Source: Bacillota bacterium
GTDB taxonomy: Bacteria > Bacillota > Clostridia > Christensenellales > SZUA-584
Direction of reading: 5' to 3'
NCBI GenBank assembly: GCA_023460085.1
Contig: JAEWRI010000001.1
Location: forward strand, 1-64,000
Length of the DNA: 64,000 nt
Every line of letters starts with the position of its first letter. Within the stretch, counting starts at the first letter, position 1. Position numbers and translations under genes: made by a program. The notes under the pieces are model-generated. The model was not told where the DNA came from, made no database searches, and saw only the letters and a program-made list of their open reading frames with translations. Shown here in pieces: positions 58,256 through 64,000 of the stretch.

Positions 58256-60672
58256 ACGGTTACCTCTACTTCGTACGCTGTCCGTCCAGCGCAGGCGGCA
58301 AGCGTATCGCCCTGCTGCGGTACTCCGTCCAGCGTCAGAGAATACGCGCCGGTGCGCTTCACATGGATGCGGTACGTCGCCCCGCGGTAGCGCCGCGTGA
58401 TGTCGCACGACTGAATGTGCGCGGGGAGGCAGGGCCGAATGCGCAGCCCCTCCAGTGCGGGTGTCACACCCAGTATAGCCTGGCTGACGTTGACGAAAGC
58501 CCACGCCGCCGTGCCCGTAAGCCAGCTGTTTTTCGCTTCCCCTTCGCTTTGGGAAAAGCGCCCCGCGATGGTCTGCGCGTATACGTACGGTTCACTGCGG
58601 TGAACCTCGCTTTTGTCGTGCAAATATGCCGGGCAGATGCGCCGGTACAGATCGAACGCCTTATCGGCACGGCCCAGCACCGTTTCCGCGATGCTCACCC
58701 ATGGGTTATTGTGGCTGAACACCGAACCGTTTTCCTTATACCCGGGCGGATAGCTCGTGATTTCTCCCAGCTCCTTGTGGTAAACCGTATAGGGCGGCGA
58801 TACCAGCTCTACGCCGAATTCACCCAGCAGGCGTTCCTGCACGGAATCGAGCGCAGCAATGGCCCGGCCGTCCTTCAGGCCGATGCCCGCCATCGTGCAG
58901 AAGCCCTGCGGCTCTACGAACATGCTGCCCTCGGCGCAGGAATGGCTGCCCACAGGATGCCCTTCCGCGTCGTATGCGCGCAGGAACCACTTGCCGTCCC
59001 ATCCGTGACTTTCCACGGTATGAACCATCTTCTCAACCGCGGCGGAAACCTCCCCGGCCTCCTGCGAAAGCCCGCGGCGTTCCAGCAGCTCTGCATACCG
59101 GCTGCCGTACAGCACAAACATCGCGGCGATGAATACGCTCTCCGCCACGGGACCCTCGGAATTTCCGCAGGTCTGGAAGCTTTCGCCCGGTTCCATGCTG
59201 AAGCAGTTGAGATTGAGACAGTCGTTCCAGTCCGCGCGGCCTATCAGCGGCAGTCCATGCGGCCCAAGATGGCCCATGGTAAAGCGGACGCTGCGCCGCA
59301 GATGCTCCAGCAGCGGCTTTTCGCTGCCCGGCACGCTGTTGAAACAGACCGGTTCGTCGAGTATCGCGTCGTCGCCTGTCTCGGCGATATATGCGTATGT
59401 GCATGCCACCAGCCACAGCGGGTCGTCATTGAAGCCGCCCCCGATGTCGTTGTTCCCCCGCTTGGTAAGCGGCTGAAACTGGTGATACGTACTCCCATCC
59501 TCCCATTGCACAGAGGCGAGATCCAATATGCGCTCCCGCGCGCGCTCCGGCATCATATGCACGAAGCCGAGCAGGTCCTGACAGCTGTCGCGGAAACCGA
59601 TACCGCGGCCCGTTCCGCTCTCAAAAAAGCTCGCTGAACGGCTGACGTTGAACGTCATCATGCACTGGTACTGGTTCCAAATGTTCACCATACGATCGAG
59701 CTTGCTGTCGCCCGTGTCCACCTGGAAGACGCCCAGCAGATCATCCCAATATTCATGCAATGCAGAGAGCGCTTCTTCGGCTGCCCGCACGTCGCGAAAC
59801 TTCGCCATCACACGGTACGCTTCGTCCTTGCGTATCACATCCGGCGCGGCAAACTTGCTTTCCGGCGGGTTCTCCGCATAGCCCAGCGTAAATACAAACG
59901 TGCGCTGTTCTCCCGGCTCCAGCGTCATATCCATCTGAAGCGCCCCAATGGGTGCCCATCCGTGCGCAATGCTGCCCGAGCACGCGCCGTTCTCCACAGC
60001 ATACGGATTGTTCCAGCCGCGCAGCGCGCCCAGAAACGCGTCCCGGCTCGTATCGAAGCCGGATACCGGCGCGTTCACGCCATAATAGGCGTAATGATTC
60101 CGCCGTTCCCGGTACTCGGTCTTGTGGTATATGACGCTTCCTTCCACCTCCACCTCGCCGATGTTGAGGTTGCGCTGAAAGTTGACCGCATCGTCCACGG
60201 CATTCCACAGGCACCACTCCACCGCACCGTACAGCTGTACGTGCCGGGTCTCCCCCGTATCATTGCCGATCGTCAGCAGATGAACCTCGCAGCGCTCTCC
60301 CAGCGGCACGAAGCATACCAGCGTCGCAGATAAACCGTCCTTCCCGCTTTCAAACGCGGTATAGCCGAGCCCATGGCGGCAGCGGTATGTATCCAGCGGC
60401 GTATCGCACGGGTGAAACGCAGGGCTCCACGCACCGCCGCCTTTTTCCCGGATATAGTAAAACCTGCCCCCCACATCGGACGGCACATTATTATACCGGT
60501 AACGCAGCAGGCGCAGCAGCTTTGCATCCCGGTAATAACAATACCCGCCGCCTGTATTGCTGATCAGCCCGACAAACGAGTCGTTGCCCAGATAATTGAT
60601 CCAGAGCATCGGTGTATACGGCGTCGTGATCACATATTCGCGTTTCGCATCGTCGAAGTAGCCAAATTTCAT
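58252..60672 (-). CDS. GH94 cellobiose/cellodextrin phosphorylase
   Basis: The 806-residue protein opens MKFGYFDDAKREYVITTPYT and continues with LGNDSFVGLISNTGGGY, typical of GH94. The catalytic aspartate is in GRADWNDCLN (about residue 480). The enzyme splits beta-linked glucosides with phosphate to give glucose 1-phosphate, saving an ATP. It is cytosolic. The start is the ATG at 60672, 15 bases inside the longest frame. It lies between the GH3 and GH1 genes, so imported beta-gluco-oligosaccharides can be degraded by both hydrolysis and phosphorolysis. The linkage specificity cannot be read with certainty. Confidence 0.92.
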   Translation of the reverse strand: MKFGYFDDAKREYVITTPYTPMLWINYLGNDSFVGLISNTGGGYCYYRDAKLLRLLRYRYNNVPSDVGGRFYYIREKGGGAWSPAFHPCDTPLDTYRCRHGLGYTAFESGKDGLSATLVCFVPLGERCEVHLLTIGNDTGETRHVQLYGAVEWCLWNAVDDAVNFQRNLNIGEVEVEGSVIYHKTEYRERRNHYAYYGVNAPVSGFDTSRDAFLGALRGWNNPYAVENGACSGSIAHGWAPIGALQMDMTLEPGEQRTFVFTLGYAENPPESKFAAPDVIRKDEAYRVMAKFRDVRAAEEALSALHEYWDDLLGVFQVDTGDSKLDRMVNIWNQYQCMMTFNVSRSASFFESGTGRGIGFRDSCQDLLGFVHMMPERARERILDLASVQWEDGSTYHQFQPLTKRGNNDIGGGFNDDPLWLVACTYAYIAETGDDAILDEPVCFNSVPGSEKPLLEHLRRSVRFTMGHLGPHGLPLIGRADWNDCLNLNCFSMEPGESFQTCGNSEGPVAESVFIAAMFVLYGSRYAELLERRGLSQEAGEVSAAVEKMVHTVESHGWDGKWFLRAYDAEGHPVGSHSCAEGSMFVEPQGFCTMAGIGLKDGRAIAALDSVQERLLGEFGVELVSPPYTVYHKELGEITSYPPGYKENGSVFSHNNPWVSIAETVLGRADKAFDLYRRICPAYLHDKSEVHRSEPYVYAQTIAGRFSQSEGEAKNSWLTGTAAWAFVNVSQAILGVTPALEGLRIRPCLPAHIQSCDITRRYRGATYRIHVKRTGAYSLTLDGVPQQGDTLAACAGRTAYEVEVTV

Positions 60673-60718
60673 CCGTGCATCCCCCAAAGGAGCAATTTTT
60701 TCATATGCTCATTTTTGC

Positions 60719-62980
60719 TTACGCCATGGCGTTAAGCCTGTCGATAAGCCCCTGCAAATCCTCGGCGCTGAACTGGCCCCGTCCAAAGCTCAGCGCAGCT
60801 CTCAGCGGCATATAGCGCAGCATGGCCTCCGCCATATCCCCGCTGATCGCTTCGCCGTGCGCGCTCGCATCGTCTTCCGGCGTAAAGGTCGCCGCGATAA
60901 CGCGTATGTAAGGCAGCATCAGCTCCCGCCGCGCCGGATCCTTCACGATGTCAGCCACGACGCTGTTCATGTCGAAGCGTACCGGCAGTTCCTGTGTGGA
61001 TTCCACCGTCACCCGCTCAGACAGCACGATATCGCGGGAGTGCCTGCCGATTCCGATTTCGTATTCGCCCGTCTCCACGTGCCAGTCGTGCATGCCGCGG
61101 TTCCAATACGCGAACGCGCGCTTGCCCAGCGTGAACGTCACGCGCTTCGTTTCCCCCGGCTCCAGCTCTACCTTCACAAAACCCTTCAGCTCCCGCACGG
61201 GCCGGATGATAGCGCTCTCCGCAGCGGCCACGTACAGCTGAACGACCTCTTTACCGGAAACGATGCCGGTGTTCGTAACGTCCGCCGAGACGGTGAGCGT
61301 ACCGGTATCCTTCATCCGCGCCCGGTTGAGCTCCAGATTGGAATACTCAAACTCCGTATAGGAGAGGCCGTAACCGAACGGGTACAGCACCTCCATCTTT
61401 TTCTTGTCGTACCAGCGATAGCCCACGAACACGCCCTCGCGGTATTCAGCGATATCGCCTTCTCCGCCATAGAACGGGTAAGACGGATTATCCTCCATCC
61501 GCAGCGGGAAGGTCTCCGGCAGCCGCCCGGACGGGTTGACATCGCCGAACAGCACGCGCACCGTCGCGAGGCCCACCGCCTGCCCGCCGAGATATGCTTC
61601 AAGAATCCCCTTCACCCTGCCTGCCCACGGCATCTCCACGGGAGAACCGTTGTGCAGCACCACCACCGTATTGGGATTCGCCAGCGCAACCGCTTCAATC
61701 AGCGCATTCTGGCATTCGGGAAGCCGCATGTGGATTCGGTCATATCCTTCGGACTCGTAGGCGTCCGGCAGACCCGCGAACACCACCGCAACGCGCGCTG
61801 CCTGCGCTGCTTTTGCGGCTTCGGCAAGCCACTCATCGGTGGTGCGGTCCGCGTCCGCATCGAATCCCTTTGCGTAAATGACCTCCAGTCCTTCCGCGGC
61901 GTCCAGCGCGCTGGTGGTTTTATAACAGTTGATGTGTGAGCTGCCGCCGCCCTGAAAGCGCGGCTTGCCCGCAAAATCACCGATAAAAGCAACCTTTTCG
62001 TTTTTGCGCAGCGGCAGAATATCTCCCTCGTTTTTCAGCAGTACCATGCATTCCGCCGCCATCTCCGCAGACAGCGCGTGATCCGTCTCCAAATCCCATG
62101 GCGTCTCAGGGCTCGCGGTCTCCAGATATCGCTGGCCGATGGACAGTATGCGCTCGCAGGCCTGATCCACCAGTGCCTCATCCAACTCACCGGCGCGCAC
62201 CGCGTCGACGATATGTTTGTCGTTGACGCCGCCCGACGCGGGCATTTCCAGATCCACGCCCGCCTTCAGTCCTTTTACGCGATCCACTACCGCGCCCCAG
62301 TCGGTCATCACGTATCCGTCAAAGCCCCACTCATCGCGCAGCACCTCGTTCAGCAGCCATGGGTTTTCGGAGGAATATACGCCGTTGATGCGGTTATACG
62401 AGCACATTACCGTCCACGGGCGGGAGCGCCGCACGGGCGCTTCGAATGCCGCAAGGTAGATCTCACGCAGCGTGCGCTCGTCCGCTTCGGAGCTGGAGGA
62501 CATTCTCCGATGCTCCTGACTGTTGGCCGCGAAATGCTTGATGCTGGCCCCTACGCCGCGGCTCTGCAAGCCGCTGATATACGTGGCGGCCATCTCTCCC
62601 GCCAGAAACGGGTCTTCAGAATAGTACTCAAAATTGCGTCCGCACAGCGGAGAGCGTTTAATGTTCACCGCAGGCCCCAGCAGCACGCCCACGCCCTCAT
62701 GCTGGCATTCGTCGCCCAGCGTCTCCCCCAGCCTGCGGATCAGCGCCCTGTCGAAGGAGGCCGCCGTCGCGCAGCCCGCGGGAAAGCAAACTGCCTTGAT
62801 GCTTTCATCCGGGCTGTCCGCGCCCTGAGCCTGCTTGCGAAGTCCGTGCGGGCCGTCGCTGACCATGCACGATGATACGCCCAGCCTCTCCACCGGCTTT
62901 GTATGCCAGAAATCCAGCCCGGAGCAAAGCCCTGCCTTTTCTTCCAGCGTCATTTGCGCAATCACTTTTTTGATATCCAT
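60719..62980 (-). CDS. GH3 beta-glucosidase
   Basis: The 753-residue protein has the GH3 catalytic barrel with SDGPHGLRKQ near residue 42, the KH motif IKHFAANSQEHRR, and the nucleophile aspartate in YVMTDWGA (about residue 225). An alpha/beta sandwich domain and a C-terminal fibronectin-III-like domain follow (GVFVGYRWYDKKKMEVLYPF, RELKGFVKVELEPGETKRVT). There is no signal peptide, so it acts on imported oligosaccharides. It lies 46 bases upstream of the GH94 gene and 35 bases downstream of an ABC transporter ATPase gene, consistent with one operon. Confidence 0.93.
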   Translation of the reverse strand: MDIKKVIAQMTLEEKAGLCSGLDFWHTKPVERLGVSSCMVSDGPHGLRKQAQGADSPDESIKAVCFPAGCATAASFDRALIRRLGETLGDECQHEGVGVLLGPAVNIKRSPLCGRNFEYYSEDPFLAGEMAATYISGLQSRGVGASIKHFAANSQEHRRMSSSSEADERTLREIYLAAFEAPVRRSRPWTVMCSYNRINGVYSSENPWLLNEVLRDEWGFDGYVMTDWGAVVDRVKGLKAGVDLEMPASGGVNDKHIVDAVRAGELDEALVDQACERILSIGQRYLETASPETPWDLETDHALSAEMAAECMVLLKNEGDILPLRKNEKVAFIGDFAGKPRFQGGGSSHINCYKTTSALDAAEGLEVIYAKGFDADADRTTDEWLAEAAKAAQAARVAVVFAGLPDAYESEGYDRIHMRLPECQNALIEAVALANPNTVVVLHNGSPVEMPWAGRVKGILEAYLGGQAVGLATVRVLFGDVNPSGRLPETFPLRMEDNPSYPFYGGEGDIAEYREGVFVGYRWYDKKKMEVLYPFGYGLSYTEFEYSNLELNRARMKDTGTLTVSADVTNTGIVSGKEVVQLYVAAAESAIIRPVRELKGFVKVELEPGETKRVTFTLGKRAFAYWNRGMHDWHVETGEYEIGIGRHSRDIVLSERVTVESTQELPVRFDMNSVVADIVKDPARRELMLPYIRVIAATFTPEDDASAHGEAISGDMAEAMLRYMPLRAALSFGRGQFSAEDLQGLIDRLNAMA

Positions 62981-63015
62981 TCAACCATGCTCCTTTTGGG
63001 AAATAATGCCGTTGC

Positions 63016-63858
63016 TTACTGTATACCGCCTACCGTAGACAGATCCCACTCCTCGTGAATCTTGGGAACGTCGCTGATGAGGCGCCGGGTGTACGCCGCC
63101 TTCGGGTGCAGTATCACCTCGTCTGCCGTACCTTTCTCCACGATCTTCCCGTGCTCCATGATGTACACGGAGTCGGAGATGTAGTACGCCAGCCCGATGT
63201 CGTGGGTGATGAATATGATGGTCATCCCCACCTCGTCGCGCAGCTGCAGCAGCATGTCGAGTATCGTCGCACGAGAGCACGCATCTATCATGCTCGTGGG
63301 CTCATCGGCCAGCAGTATCCTGGGCTTCAGCAGGAATATGCGCGCAATCATCAGCCGCTGCATCTGCCCGCCCGAAAGCTCGAACGGATACTTATTGGTC
63401 ATCTCCTCGTACTTCAGGTTCACGAAGCTGCATGCTTCGGCCATCATCTCCGCTTTCTTCTCTTTCGGCAGATGCCTGCCGCCGCGCATATGGATGCAGT
63501 CCAGCAGCACGGTGTCGATTTTATTGAATACGTTGAACGAGGAGAACGGATCCTGAAATATGGCCTGTATGCCCTTCCAGTACTCCCGCCGCTTTTTGCG
63601 CGAACTGATGTCGCGCGGCTGCCCCTCGAACAGCACCTCACCCTCGCTCACGCTGATGAGCCCCAACAGCATTTTGGCCAGCGTGGTTTTGCCGCTGCCC
63701 GATTCCCCCACGATGGAGACGATCTCGCGCTTGCGAAATTCGAAGTCCACATGGTCTACCGCGAGGCACCGGCTCTTGCCCATGCCGAATATCTTGGTTA
63801 CCCCTTTGCCGGAGAGGCACAGGTTCTCGTCTCTCTTCGCGTTGTTGGCTTCACTCAT
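63016..63858 (-). CDS. Oligopeptide-type ABC transporter ATPase (DppF/OppF-like)
   Basis: The 280-residue ATPase has Walker A GESGSGKTT, the signature ELSGGQMQRL, Walker B ILLADEPTSMID and the switch histidine in FITHD. It has the C-terminal HPKAAYTRRLI segment typical of the Opp/Dpp group. It overlaps the preceding ATPase gene by eight bases. Opp-type importers also carry beta-gluco- and manno-oligosaccharides in several bacteria and archaea. The direct link to GH3, GH94 and GH1 makes an oligosaccharide cargo more likely than peptides. Confidence 0.92.
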   Translation of the reverse strand: MSEANNAKRDENLCLSGKGVTKIFGMGKSRCLAVDHVDFEFRKREIVSIVGESGSGKTTLAKMLLGLISVSEGEVLFEGQPRDISSRKKRREYWKGIQAIFQDPFSSFNVFNKIDTVLLDCIHMRGGRHLPKEKKAEMMAEACSFVNLKYEEMTNKYPFELSGGQMQRLMIARIFLLKPRILLADEPTSMIDACSRATILDMLLQLRDEVGMTIIFITHDIGLAYYISDSVYIMEHGKIVEKGTADEVILHPKAAYTRRLISDVPKIHEEWDLSTVGGIQ

Positions 63859-64000
63859 GCGCGTACACCTCCCTCAGCGTCTGCTCCGACAGTATGCACC
63901 GGTAGTCGCGGCCCGCGCCCGTGCCGTGCAGCGCGATAGACGACACCTTGCAATCGGCGCGCACATACTTGCAGCGTTCCGCAAAGCGGCATCCCGACGG
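63851..64000 (-). CDS. Oligopeptide-type ABC transporter ATPase, C-terminal end (DppD/OppD-like, cut by window edge)
   Basis: The last 49 residues of a protein running off the right edge read PSGCRFAERCKYVRADCKVS and end in TLREVYAHE. The G-C-R-F-x-x-R-C pattern with spaced cysteines is the C-terminal oligopeptide/dipeptide transporter domain of OppD/DppD-type ATPases, which may bind an Fe-S cluster. Its stop (63851-63853) overlaps the next ATPase gene. The permeases and binding protein should lie further right. Confidence 0.8.
   Translation of the reverse strand, partial: PSGCRFAERCKYVRADCKVSSIALHGTGAGRDYRCILSEQTLREVYAHE

Overview
The window reads as GC-rich chromosomal DNA from a Bacillota (Clostridia-type) bacterium. 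The pointers are strong GGAGG ribosome binding sites, near-consensus TTGACA/TATAAT promoters with 16-19 bp spacers, a lysine riboswitch, a BlaI/BlaR1-type pair, a dlt-like operon and long runs of tightly packed genes with ATGA overlaps. Placement below the class is not possible from this sequence alone. No rRNA, CRISPR array, phage or replication origin is visible. Two tRNAs are present (Arg-CCG, Ser-GGA), and an IS3-family element is cut by the left edge.

Region by region. 1-540: 3' end of an IS3 element, tRNA-Arg and inverted fragments of that tRNA. 542-5616 (minus): housekeeping genes (THUMP RNA methyltransferase, HD hydrolase, unknown, TPR protein, SAM methyltransferase). 5740-8133 (plus): BlaI repressor and M56 protease sensor with an atypical extracellular domain. 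8270-11861 (plus): lysine-riboswitch-controlled asd-dapA-dapB, where dapB carries an aspartokinase-like ACT tail. 11984-12280: small PQ-loop protein. 12558-19919 (minus): purine operon purE-C-F-M-N-H-D, interrupted by a hairpin-rich repeat between purN and purH and ending in a triplicated purD 3'-end repeat. 20165-20320: a YjzC-like 51-residue gene. 20466-20557: tRNA-Ser. 20792-23556 (plus): AT-richer, probably acquired cluster (TetR regulator, two flavodoxin-like proteins, CDP-alcohol transferase, YdjM-like membrane protein). 23983-31867 (minus): dlt-like operon (transglutaminase, adenylating ligase, carrier protein, MBOAT, SGNH-like protein, lipoprotein, Asp/Glu racemase). 32139-37530 (minus): DUF5692-type membrane protein, hypB, a 910-residue Fe-S/flavin oxidoreductase, hypA and a methyltransferase, divergent from a GntR regulator, with matching operator candidates in front of both.

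38726-54569 (minus) is the most unusual part: a 16-gene sugar operon fed by an RbsABC-type transporter. It encodes five different URO-D-family proteins, a deoxyhypusine-synthase-like protein, a ROK kinase, an SGNH hydrolase, a heptose-kinase-like PfkB protein, a GmhA-like SIS isomerase, a lyxose-isomerase-like protein, an aldose epimerase and a HAD phosphatase. A ROK repressor is transcribed away from it at 54995. The substrate is not evident. 56208-64000 (minus) holds an ATC-hydrolase-like gene and a beta-glucoside operon (oligopeptide-type ABC ATPases, GH3, GH94, GH1), running off the right edge.

Starts were moved from the longest reading frame wherever a ribosome binding site or family alignment argued for it; each such case is noted.
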